From positions 1 through 12,485 of the forward strand of contig WKLE02001653.1 in NCBI GenBank assembly GCA_014885115.2: a DNA stretch of 12,485 nucleotides. Direction: 5' to 3'. Under the pieces are notes generated by a model. It had not been told where the DNA came from. It saw nothing but the letters and a program-made list of their open reading frames with translations, and did no database searches. Shown here in pieces: positions 6,595-12,485 of the stretch (the stretch's first letter is position 1; the number at the start of each line of letters is the position of its first letter). This DNA is from Asterionellopsis glacialis (Eukaryota; Bacillariophyta; Plagiogrammaphyceae; Rhaphoneidales; Asterionellopsidaceae). A program made the position numbers and the translations under genes.

Positions 6595-7041
6595 CCGCTT
6601 TCTCCAAATAACATCCATCTGCACTAGCAATCTGTCTTTTGCTCTTGTGTTCTGACTCAAAGTCCATTTTTGGCCCTCTACAAATCACTCCTACACTAAA
6701 GGCTAACCAATTGTTGCTCCAATTTGAACTCACTGTTTTGCAGGGGGGTGCCCTGGTAACAATTGACTTAAATTCAGGCTGGGTGATTGGAAGTAGTTTG
6801 TTTCTTAGCCCCACTACTTGTTACAACTTTTTAAGTTCTATAGTTTTCCATAAATAAACAGGTTGAGACACTTCAATTTAATTTTTGGAGTTTTTTTTAA
6901 TTTTGTGGCTGAAAAATATCCTATTGTACTGAATACAAAAGGATAACAAGATAAGTTGTGGAATAGGTTTGCAGGTGACTTTCCTGTCGCATTGTGTGTT
7001 TTTCTTTTTTGATAGACTGGGCTTTTTCCTAGATTGATAAA
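6595..7041. other. stretch without a supported gene
   Basis: Open frames on both strands (6639-6857 plus, 6566-6814 minus) overlap each other and neither shows a motif. A G6 run (GCAGGGGGGTGCC) at about 6741-6753 is unusual in this AT-rich DNA. From 6858 the DNA is T-rich up to ATG 7042 and could be a promoter or leader for the following gene remnant. No TATA box is clear. Confidence 0.4.
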
Positions 7042-7319
7042 ATGGTTCAATGTGTAAAGAATAGATCAGTCCCTTATGCACAATTTCCAAGAAAAACAAA
7101 AGAACAACTTGAAGAGAAAGCTGCTGCCAGAGCTGGTGCTGAAGCTGGTACAGAAGCTACCAAAAAAAGAAGGCTAGTACAGCTCCTGGAACACCAACAT
7201 GCAGTCAATGTGCTTTATTTTGCAGCAAGAAAGGTGAGGAAGATAGCAAAAGGAAAAATCCTCATAATCTCAAGAAACCAACTCTTCCAAAAAAAATCAG
7301 AGAAACCTTAACAGGCTAA
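7042..7319 (+). pseudogene. start of gene remnant B: basic N-terminus with Cys cluster
   Basis: ATG 7042 opens MVQCVKNRSVPYAQFPRKTK followed by an Ala/Glu helix (AAARAGAEAGTEATKK). At an A7 run (7162-7168) the better reading moves to another frame, giving PTCSQCALFCSKKGEED, a compact Cys cluster (C-x2-C-x4-C), then a Lys-rich stretch ending at TAA 7317-7319. Staying in the first frame gives a Leu/Arg text with no motif. The Cys cluster could bind zinc, but with three Cys and no certain fourth ligand this is weak. It appears to be the 5' part of a long + strand gene remnant extending to 9362, which has only three CpG. Confidence 0.42.
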
Positions 7320-7356
7320 CTTTTGAGGAATGACCCTGAAGATAAACACAAGTTAG

Positions 7357-7820
7357 TTCCAGCTGACAGAATCAGCCATTGCTGATGAGACAAAATTCAG
7401 TAATCTACCAGATGAGAAAATCACTGCTGTCCCTGATATTATTGGCAGTGAATCTGATCAGCCAACTTCAAACAAGCCGGATGCAATTGTATCTAGTGAA
7501 CAAACATCATCCAGTGTTTTAGAAAATAAAGATATCACAAGGCATATGTGTATTGTCCCCAAGCAAAAAAAGAGCATAGTGGCAAACTAGGAAGAAATTT
7601 TGGATTCTTTACAAGACCTCTTCAGCACTATGTTAATGTGAAACATGTGGCAGTATCCCATTTTGTTAGGTTTATTTCAGAACAAAAATTTATAGAGAAA
7701 GAAAACAAAAGAGAAAGTCTCTACATGATAGATGTAACATTTTGCCAACCCCATGGGCACTTCACCCATTTTTGTGAATCAGGAAAAAAGCATCAGGCTT
7801 ACAAAATGCTGCTTAATTGA
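7357..7820 (+). pseudogene. gene remnant B: acidic linker and Cys/His segment
   Basis: The frame open from 7357 gives an acidic, Ser-rich linker (ADETKFSNLPDEKITAVPD then SESDQPTSNKPDAIVSSEQT) ending at TAG 7588. At an A7 run (7565-7571) a second frame takes over: KLGRNFGFFTRPLQHYVNVK, then VTFCQPHGHFTHFCESGKK, ending at TGA 7818-7820. The segment C-x3-H-x-H-x2-H-x2-C is rich in possible metal ligands. The family is not recognised. The linker composition (no Trp or Cys, many Asp/Glu/Ser/Thr) is that of a disordered region, so the two pieces plausibly belong to one protein split by a homopolymer slip. Confidence 0.42.
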
Positions 7821-8110
7821 GAGAGAACTTAAAGAAGTTCTTCTCTGAATGCTTTGATGATTCTGAAACAAACACAGAGAGCATCAATGCTGCATTAGCT
7901 TCCTCTTTCATACTTTGTATTCATGAAGGTATAATTCCTAGTAAATGGAGAGATGTTCATATAATTGGTGCATGTGTATTTTGTTTGCATATATATTTGA
8001 ATTTCACTGCAACATCAAGTAAAACATTGGAACAATATTTTCCAAGAAATGCTCACTGTACAAAGCCAGTTCATGTTGTTCTTACTTCAAAGATTCTGCA
8101 CCAAATATAA
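7817..8110 (+). pseudogene. gene remnant B: unrecognised middle segment
   Basis: The frame from 7817 (no ATG at the start) gives LRENLKKFFSECFDDSETNT, SSFILCIHEGIIPSKWRDVH and on to TAA 8108-8110. It has normal globular composition, with Trp, Cys and alternating hydrophobic positions. No motif is recognised. It begins in the frame after the previous segment ends and overlaps the next frame by about 60 bases. A short indel on each side, rather than separate genes, is the simplest reading. Confidence 0.35.
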
Positions 8111-8414
8111 CATAACTTGTGAAGCACCTTTGTCTTATCACAGGGTTCCTTTGCCAATGTTTGCCAAAACAAGTATTGACTCTCACCTAGCAATCCAGTT
8201 TTTTTTATCAGAAATGTATTTAAGAAAAGATATCAAGATAAATATAAAGAACATGGAGTTGTACAATAATGAGGGACAACCCAAAGAGCTAGATGACATC
8301 CTCAATGATAATATTTTCAAACATTTACCAGATGATTTGACTAGGTGTGTTGTGATAACACACACTACTTATCAGAGCATGTTCAAAAGATTCTTCAAGA
8401 ACCACAAGAAATAA
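8049..8414 (+). pseudogene. gene remnant B: unrecognised segment with acidic helices
   Basis: The frame gives CEAPLSYHRVPLPMFAKTSI, then SHLAIQFFLSEMYLRKDIKI and PKELDDILNDNIFKHLPDDL before TAA 8412-8414. The true crossing from the previous frame is probably near 8090-8105. The text looks coding, with regular amphipathic stretches, but I see no catalytic motif or known domain. The next segment (frame open from 8345) overlaps its end and continues with EHVQKILQEPQEIKSDN, so another frameshift lies between about 8345 and 8400. Confidence 0.38.
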
Positions 8415-8668
8415 AGTCAGATAACAGACTTGTTGATGCAGTGGGCAAAAAGCTGTGTGATGCTTTACCTAATCACAAAGGGACAGAAAGATTTTCCAAA
8501 GGTTCTTTTTGTATTAGATGATTGGTTAGACAATACTTTATTGTTGTTGATGAAGAATTTACCTGTGACTTAGAAGATGGTATAATGAAGATACGTTATA
8601 TATTTGATCACAATATTCAAGATTTCAAGGACAAAAAAAGGTCAAAGCAAGATACACAAAAGGCATAA
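8345..8668 (+). pseudogene. gene remnant B: segment leading into the FDGW domain
   Basis: This frame gives NRLVDAVGKKLCDALPNHKG, then TGA 8519-8521, then RQYFIVVDEEFTCDLEDGIM and IRYIFDHNIQDFKDKK. At an A7 run (8633-8639) reading must shift by one to reach the FDGW domain; otherwise it ends at TAA 8666-8668. This is the same relative position as the SDEAFGLLVLENGW segment before the FDGW domain in the left gene, but I see no clear sequence similarity between these upstream parts. The function is unknown. Confidence 0.4.
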
Positions 8669-8933
8669 GAGAAGGAAATGCATCCTTTGATGGATGGACT
8701 GGCAATGGTCTTAGAAAGTACAACAAGAACATTTGTAAGGTCATTCAAGACCACCAAAAAATCAAAGATTTGACTGCTCCTACATACAAGACTTGACTGA
8801 TAAATGTCTTCCAATGTGGCAGAAAAAGAGTATCAAGACTAGATTAAGTGCTGATGCTGCAAAATGCGGGAAAGTTGTTGTCTATAATGGTTTTGTAGAT
8901 TCAGAAACATCATTTTTAGAAGAAAAAAAATGA
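8626..8933 (+). pseudogene. gene remnant B: second YT-REGN-FDGW-GL-YN domain
   Basis: The frame from 8626 gives KARYTKGIREGNASFDGWTG and then NGLRKYNKNICKVIQDHQ, stopping at TGA 8794-8796. A one-base shift continues it as KCLPMWQKKSIKTRLSADAA and GKVVVYNGFVDSETSFLEEK to TGA 8931-8933. The domain aligns with the left gene (1381-1470): YT to REGN is five codons, DGW to GL six, and GL to YN four in both. This shows that the two gene remnants share a domain. I recall similar wording in families of repeated hypothetical proteins of diatoms, but its role is unknown to me. DNA-associated or transposon-borne functions are guesses. Confidence 0.55.
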
Positions 8934-8970
8934 GAACAGAAACATCATTTTTAGAAGAAAAAAATGAGAA
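8902..8970. repeat. 34-35 bp tandem duplication with A8/A7 difference
   Basis: CAGAAACATCATTTTTAGAA and the following A-run and TGAGAA occur at 8902-8936 (35 bases, A8) and again at 8937-8970 (34 bases, A7). Apart from the A-run the copies are identical. The first copy ends the reading frame at TGA 8931. The second, with one A fewer, reads SETSFLEEKNENRSRRRILK in an open frame. It is a recent duplication at the 3' part of gene remnant B, or an assembly artefact. Confidence 0.9.
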
Positions 8971-9002
8971 CAGAAGCAGAAGAAGAATATTAAAAGCAAA
9001 GT

Positions 9003-9362
9003 TTGAAGCCTAACTACAAACTTTTTGATAAGTTACATCATATACCATATATTAAAACTTACAAGGAAGCAACAAACCAAGATGAAGAAACAGAGGATGA
9101 GAGGGAACATCATGACACTCAGCATGTATTTGCACAACCAAACCATGTGCATGTCAAAGAAGAAATAGTTGAAAATTCAGTTAAGACTACAATTAAGACA
9201 TTCAAAAATAATAATGCTCAATCTCAAGAGTATAATGATCATGACACCAAATTTCTGGTTAAACAGAAAGCTACAAGAATTGCAACTAGGTCTCAACCTA
9301 AACCTGTGTCTGGCAATATACTTAAAAAAGAAAAATCCTATATGTACAAAAGGTGTAAATGA
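9003..9362 (+). pseudogene. gene remnant B: charged C-terminal segment
   Basis: An open frame from 9003 (no ATG at its start) gives KPNYKLFDKLHHIPYIKTYK, then an acidic His-containing linker (NQDEETEDEREHHDTQHV), and ends with a basic stretch (RIATRSQPKPV...KEKSYMYKRCK) at TGA 9360-9362. The composition is that of a disordered, charged tail. The frame follows the tandem duplication and is probably the 3' end of the gene starting at 7042, after one more frame change between 8970 and 9003. AATAAA occurs at 9458-9463. No domain is recognised. Confidence 0.42.
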
Positions 9363-9707
9363 AGTTTGAAGCTCCAATTACCTTGCAATTTTATTGCAGT
9401 CAATCAAATCAATATTTAGTAGTTATTGTGAATTGTTAACTTCTTGTGTAACTTAACAATAAAATTTGTGACAAAAGAAAACCCTAAACATATCCTCAGT
9501 CAATAAAAAATATTCAACCATGACCTAAAATTTGGCATTCTTTGAAAAGAATTTTGTTATATTCATACAGAAAAGTCTTAGTATTAAACTAAAGTAAGTG
9601 AGAAAAGAAAACAAAATAATTGATGCAAAGGCATAAAAAACACAATAGAAAACAATACAATATGTTAAGAAGACAAGTGCTGATTTGTAAGCTTACACAT
9701 AGTTTTA
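9363..9707. terminator. AT-rich 3' flank with a candidate polyadenylation signal
   Basis: No gene is seen. AATAAA at 9458-9463 lies about 96 bases after the stop at 9362 and is the best candidate for a polyadenylation signal of gene remnant B; a second AATAAA occurs in CAATAAAAAATATT near 9502. The rest is A-rich DNA without repeats that I can define. Confidence 0.3.
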
Positions 9708-9968
9708 GTGTCCAATAAACTTTTTTTGGTTATAGCTGCAAACTATAACCCTAGTGATAGTGACAAAATTTATGTCATGGAGTTTTTTTGTGTAGCAGAC
9801 AGACTATTAAAATATGAGAGCATGCCCAGACATATGTCAAAAGACAGACCAAAAACAATTCATGCCTATCTTGTATCAGGTCATATTTTTTACCCCAATG
9901 CAGAAATAAAATATGTGAAAAAAAAAGGTATGAAAATATGTGAAGATTGGTGTGAGATTCCACTCTGA
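9708..9968 (+). CDS. unassigned 86-codon open frame
   Basis: The frame is open up to TGA 9966-9968 and gives NYNPSDSDKIYVMEFFCVAD, then KTIHAYLVSGHIFYPNAEIK and a Cys/Trp-containing end (KICEDWCEIPL). There is no ATG near the left edge; the first is at 9776. TTTGGTTATAG just before the coding-like text could be a 3' splice site, so it may be an exon. Composition is protein-like (several Tyr, Phe, Trp, His), but no family is recognised. It lies on the same strand as, and 350 bases after, gene remnant B. Confidence 0.32.
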   Translation: MSNKLFLVIAANYNPSDSDKIYVMEFFCVADRLLKYESMPRHMSKDRPKTIHAYLVSGHIFYPNAEIKYVKKKGMKICEDWCEIPL

Positions 9969-10132
9969 TGTATTTATTTCCCATAAAAAAAATTACAGCA
10001 AAGCCACAATCTAATTTCCATCCATCTGTGCATTTTTTTAATGTACTTTATTGTAGATAGTCATCAATTAACTACTTTTCCCATCCATGATGCACAAAAT
10101 TTGTAGAATTCATTTAATTTTTATCCTTAGTT
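9969..10132. other. AT-rich spacer
   Basis: No coding signal or repeat is recognised in this stretch. It contains an A8 and a T7 run and a TTTATTGTAG that could be a splice acceptor. Confidence 0.3.
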
Positions 10133-10690
10133 CTATTCAACAAGACAAGTCCAGTGAGTTTTTCCAGGATTAGGTGAGACACAATGATCAAAGAGTAACA
10201 CAGTCTGTTTGTCAAATTTTGTACAGTATGAACTGCCCACACAAATAACATGCATCACAACACACACAAAATATTGGTAAAAGTATGATTGGGCTGTGCA
10301 GAAGTTCTGCAAACAAGTTGGAACAACAATCAATTCAAAAAGGGAATTGAAGGTGCCTTTTCTGTATGCATTAGGCACCTTGAAATTTGCATGACTAAAT
10401 TGTTTTGTGAGTTATGCATGCAGAAATGCTGCATTAGGTGGGTTGTTGTGTTTGTTTTGATTGATTGTGGCATGCAAATGGCCTTTTTTTTGTCATTGTC
10501 AATTCACTGTGATATTACATCTGCATGCAAGACAAGAAAAAAATTGAAACTCACAACAATGAGACATACTGGTACAATCATGAAGAAGCAACATAGGGTA
10601 GATGGACAGAAATTGTTACCATGCATCTCACGTAATCCTGGAACAACTCCAGTGCTCTCTCACACCTGTGAGTCCTTGATTTGGTGGTGA
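10133..10690. other. overlapping weak ORFs on both strands, no supported gene
   Basis: The minus strand has an 81-codon frame (10378 to 10133) ending in LLFDHCVSPNPGKTHWTCLV. The plus strand has a 133-codon frame (10289-10690) that is Cys-rich and hydrophobic in the middle (VVVFVLIDCGMQMAFFLSL). They overlap for 90 bases and cannot both be real. Neither shows a domain; the minus-strand ending is the more protein-like. An 8-base stem, AAGGTGCC (10350-10357) with GGCACCTT (10374-10381), lies where they overlap. The plus frame runs into the inverted LTR near 10675, so at least its end is not a gene. Confidence 0.25.
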
Positions 10691-10851
10691 AAATTATGAG
10701 CTAGTTAAAGAGTTAGTTTTATGCTGGAGTAATCCAGAAATTTAGTAAGAAGTAAATATTCAGAAAACGTTAGTAAATGGTAAACTTTGGAGTCTGTCTG
10801 TTTGTCCACACATCAATCAGCCATCCTCAAGAGTGTCCTACAGGGAGTGTA
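10675..10851 (-). repeat. divergent inverted solo LTR fragment of the gypsy family
   Basis: Read on the minus strand from 10851, the DNA gives TACACTCCCTGTAGGACACT, CTTGAGGATGGCTGATTGAT and GTGTGGACAAACAGACAGAC, matching the LTR at 5169 onwards almost base for base. The match weakens in the middle and returns in CTCATAATTTTCACCACCAA, against CTCGTAATTTTCATCGCCAA in the LTR. It fades after about 10675, so the last 50-60 bases of the LTR are missing or unrecognisable. No gypsy coding sequence adjoins it, so it looks like an old solo LTR or a truncated end. The starting TG has become TA. Three CpG of the 5169 copy are CpA here. Confidence 0.8.
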
Positions 10852-10894
10852 GTTCAAGCAGCCAAATAAATAATGGCAATGTTTGATGCATTGA

Positions 10895-11050
10895 GTTGTG
10901 ACTGCAGATTCTCTATTGGTTTTTGAATCTATTTTTACTTCATCAGAAAGTACTTTCTGGTCACTGTCAAATGAAATCCGTCTGTCTGTCAATAATTTAC
11001 CATGGCCATATCAATCAATTATCCCTCTCCCTGACATAAATAATTCCTGA
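10895..11050 (+). pseudogene. fragment of a second copy of the right-end RT retroelement
   Basis: The 40 bases 10941-10980 match 12446-12485 at 36 positions, and both read SSESTFWSLSNEI / TSERTFWSLTNEI in frame. Here the open frame extends from 10895 to TGA 11048-11050, with LLVFESIF before the match where the other copy has LLGVWVQL, and RLSVNNLPWPYQS after it. It is therefore a scrap from the part downstream of the RT fingers and palm, on the same strand as the main copy and about 1.5 kb upstream of its equivalent. It starts 44 bases after the inverted LTR. Confidence 0.6.
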
Positions 11051-11328
11051 GTAACTCAAAAAATGTCACTCACTTAAAAAATTGACTGCATCGGTTACAT
11101 AAAATTCTACATGATTGGATTATGTTAATAGGAAATTTTTTTTCTGTTACTGAAATAACTGCACTCTACCTGGATCCTACTAACAATGCTGTTTTACTAA
11201 ATTCAAGTTCTACACTTCTGAAAAATGCTGGTATGGCTCACATGCTCATTTTTGCATTTTGTTTTGTTGACAGTAATCATTTACCACCTTTCATTATGAC
11301 AGTCAAATATTGATGCTATTGAACAACC
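11051..11328. other. spacer with two inverted T-tract units and a weak ORF
   Basis: A-runs at 11058-11063 and 11076-11081, read on the minus strand, give CAATTTTTTAAGTGAGTGAC and a following ATTTTTTGAG, close to units of the 1863-2257 array. A 63-codon frame (11122-11313, ATLYLDPTNN-like text) has no motif. The region lies between the RT fragment and the start of the right-end retroelement and could be its leader. Confidence 0.3.
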
Positions 11329-11409
11329 ATGGAACGCAATGTTAGAGAACGAATGCACTTAGTCTGTCCTGGTTGTGATGATATGTTTCAATCACAGCAT
11401 TCATTTTAA
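11329..11409 (+). pseudogene. short Cys-motif ORF at the start of the RT element
   Basis: ATG 11329 opens MERNVRERMHLVCPGCDDMF and then QSQHSF, with TAA at 11407-11409. C-x2-C followed by Phe and His resembles the first half of a C2H2 zinc finger (C-x2-C...F...H). The second His/Cys is lost behind the stop. Gag-like ORFs of retroelements often carry such fingers. Its position 300 bases before the RT on the same strand fits an ORF1 start, but the piece is very short. Confidence 0.35.
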
Positions 11410-11452
11410 CCTTCATTTGCTCAGTAGTGAATTTTGTTACTTTGTGAACTAA

Positions 11453-11707
11453 TTTGGTGTCAACACCAATCAACGTACATCTAATCAGCTGTTTCTTACT
11501 AGTGGAAATGGTACCAATCATTCATCTGAGTACCAGACCAAGGGACCTATCCCCTATGAATTTGTTTCTGACAATTACAAAGTGAGGCTTGATGACTATA
11601 TACCTTCAGAAATACAAGTGAATGATACTGATTTTCAACCTAACAATGAAATTGATACATTACCAGAACCTCCCAATATTCTGGCTCCTGAAATTTTGTT
11701 AAAGTGA
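11453..11707 (+). pseudogene. gag-like acidic segment upstream of the RT
   Basis: A frame open from 11453 to TGA 11705-11707 gives QLFLTSGNGTNHSSEYQTKG, PIPYEFVSDNYKVRLDDYIP and DTLPEPPNILAPEIL. It is Asn/Asp/Pro-rich and probably disordered. It ends where the RT frame begins (AAAGTGAGC), so a one-base indel there would join them into ...LLK-SKTSNLFTNET... I take it as the linker between the Cys motif and the RT frame of one retroelement protein; there is no independent domain evidence. Confidence 0.42.
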
Positions 11708-12485
11708 GCAAAACATCCAATCTGTTCACCAATGAAACAAGGCCATGCATCAACCTTCTACACAAACTTATGGTAACTGGATGTTCCTTGTATATGTTTG
11801 ATGATATTATCAAATGGGCAGAGGATGCTGCTCTACATAATGTGCAATTTGATTGCCAAGTTCCTTCTAGACTCCAAAATCAACTATTAATGAACATGAA
11901 ATACCATGTCTGTACAGCCCATGGTATATCAAAAGAATACTGGATGAACAGTCCCACAGATCCCAAGTTTGGATTAGACCAAGGAGGAGGATGGTCTCCA
12001 CCAGGCTGGGCGAGTCTAAGCTCAATCATGATTAAAACTCACGAATCTATTTCACCAGGTGTCATGACTATCCCGGCTATTAAAAATACACATCTATCTA
12101 CCTATCATACACTTGGCGCATATGTAGATGATGCCAATAATGGCATTAATGATGCTCATCTTCAAGAGGATATCGCCTACCCCAAACTCATTGAAGACCT
12201 AGAACTATCATCTCAACAATGGGAATGACTTCTTAATATAACAGGAGGATCTCTCAATTTAAAGAAATGCTTTTGGGCACTCTTAACATGGAAGTTTGAA
12301 AATGACTTCCCAGTTGCATGCACAATTACCAACACTCCTGCATTTCTTATGATGGAAAATAGCTCCACAAAACAATGTCTACCCATTAATAGATTGGAAG
12401 CAAATGAAGCCATTAAATTACTGGGAGTCTGGGTTCAATTATCTACATCAGAAAGGACTTTCTGGTCACTGACGAATGAAATCTG
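11704..12485 (+). pseudogene. reverse transcriptase of a diatom-type retroelement
   Basis: The frame has no ATG at its start. It begins with LLHKLMVTGCSLYMFDDIIK (about residues 18-37), a segment I associate with the gag-like N-terminal parts of these elements. From residue 65 it reads MKYHVCTAHGISKEYW and then LDQGGGWSPPGWAS (91-104), the RT palm block usually seen as GQG.G.SP. AYVDDAN (139-145, codons at 12118-12138) is motif C, with both catalytic Asp kept. TGA at 12226-12228 interrupts QQWE-LLNITGG, where Arg is usual; the frame then continues through LKKCFWALLTWKFEND to LLGVWVQLSTSERTFWSL at the window edge. The palm A motif expected before QGGG is not visible, so the gag-like part and RT appear to be joined by an internal deletion near residue 60. 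Aside from the TGA and that gap it is well preserved. Confidence 0.75.

Larger units (their letters stand above)
11329..12485 (+). mobile_element. right-end RT retroelement, broken and cut by the window end
   Basis: Three consecutive coding pieces in two frames make up one element: a Cys motif (11329-11409), a gag-like acidic segment (11453-11707) and the reverse transcriptase (11704 onward). No LTR is visible, and the RT wording (QGGGWSPPGW, AYVDDAN, CFWALLTW) differs strongly from the gypsy RT. I associate this RT type with non-LTR-like retroelements common in diatoms, from memory and not from a search. A scrap of a second copy lies at 10895-11050. The element is interrupted by a frameshift at about 11705 and a TGA at 12226. 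It continues beyond 12485. Confidence 0.7.

Noticed and set aside
6566..6857. Overlapping frames on both strands (6566-6814 minus, 6639-6857 plus)
   Set aside because: Neither has a recognisable domain, and both could be open by chance; I could not choose between them.
8183..8365. Minus-strand hydrophobic frame
   Set aside because: It is the complement of a Lys/Asp/Asn-rich plus-strand coding stretch, which always looks Phe/Ile/Leu-rich when reversed.
10350..10381. Hairpin AAGGTGCC/GGCACCTT as an element end
   Set aside because: Only eight paired bases with a 16-base loop; such stems are common by chance.
451..12228. Alternative genetic code with TGA as a sense codon
   Set aside because: TGA does interrupt several frames, but TAA (601, 1207) and TAG (802, 3151, 7588) also do, and frameshifts are common. 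The TGA sites in the gypsy and RT elements fit Arg CGA decay, not Trp.
1..12485. tRNA, rRNA or other structured RNA genes
   Set aside because: I looked for tRNA-like arms and conserved rRNA stretches on both strands and saw none.

Overview
The window looks like repeat-rich nuclear DNA from a eukaryote, most likely a microalga of the diatom/stramenopile type. It is AT-rich, gene-poor and full of broken reading frames. It has GT...AG intron-like segments and AATAAA motifs, and no operons, ribosome binding sites or RNA genes that I can see. The lineage is an inference from two things: the Ty3/gypsy polyprotein wording, and a reverse transcriptase at the right end with a QGGGWSPPGW block, a YVDD box and a CFWALLTW block, a type I associate with diatom retroelements. 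No intact gene for cell metabolism is present.

Layout, left to right. 1-99: a possible 3' end of a gene. 451-1813 (+): a decayed gene with a YT...REGN.SFDGW...GL..YN domain, a probable intron and an acidic tail. 1863-2257: a degenerate tandem array of a 21-22 bp unit, each unit carrying a T-tract. 2490-5386 (+): a 5'-truncated Ty3/gypsy element (protease, reverse transcriptase, RNase H, integrase, 3' LTR) with several frameshifts, nonsense codons, deletions and lost catalytic residues. 5441-5557 (+): a short Trp-rich coding fragment. 5531-6316 (-): a 262-codon reading frame broken by two TGA codons. 6317-7041: a hairpin, a short tandem repeat and weak ORFs. 7042-9362 (+): a second long, multiply frameshifted gene remnant, starting with a Cys cluster and holding a second copy of the FDGW domain. 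9708-10690: unassigned ORFs. 10675-10851 (-): a divergent inverted solo LTR of the same gypsy family. 10895-11050 (+): a fragment of the right-hand RT family. 11329-12485 (+): the broken start of that retroelement (Cys motif, gag-like segment, RT), cut by the window end.

Nothing here appears to act together as a working pathway; the window is a graveyard of selfish elements. The clearest structural signals are the periodic T-tract array, the two divergent FDGW-domain copies with identical motif spacing, and a strong CpG contrast. The gypsy body has roughly 55 CpG in 2.3 kb, while the 7042-9362 gene remnant has 3. Comparing the two LTR copies shows CpG in one and CpA in the other at three sites, which points to methylation-driven decay. 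Many frameshifts in the FDGW genes sit on A or T homopolymers, so sequencing or assembly error must be separated from real decay.
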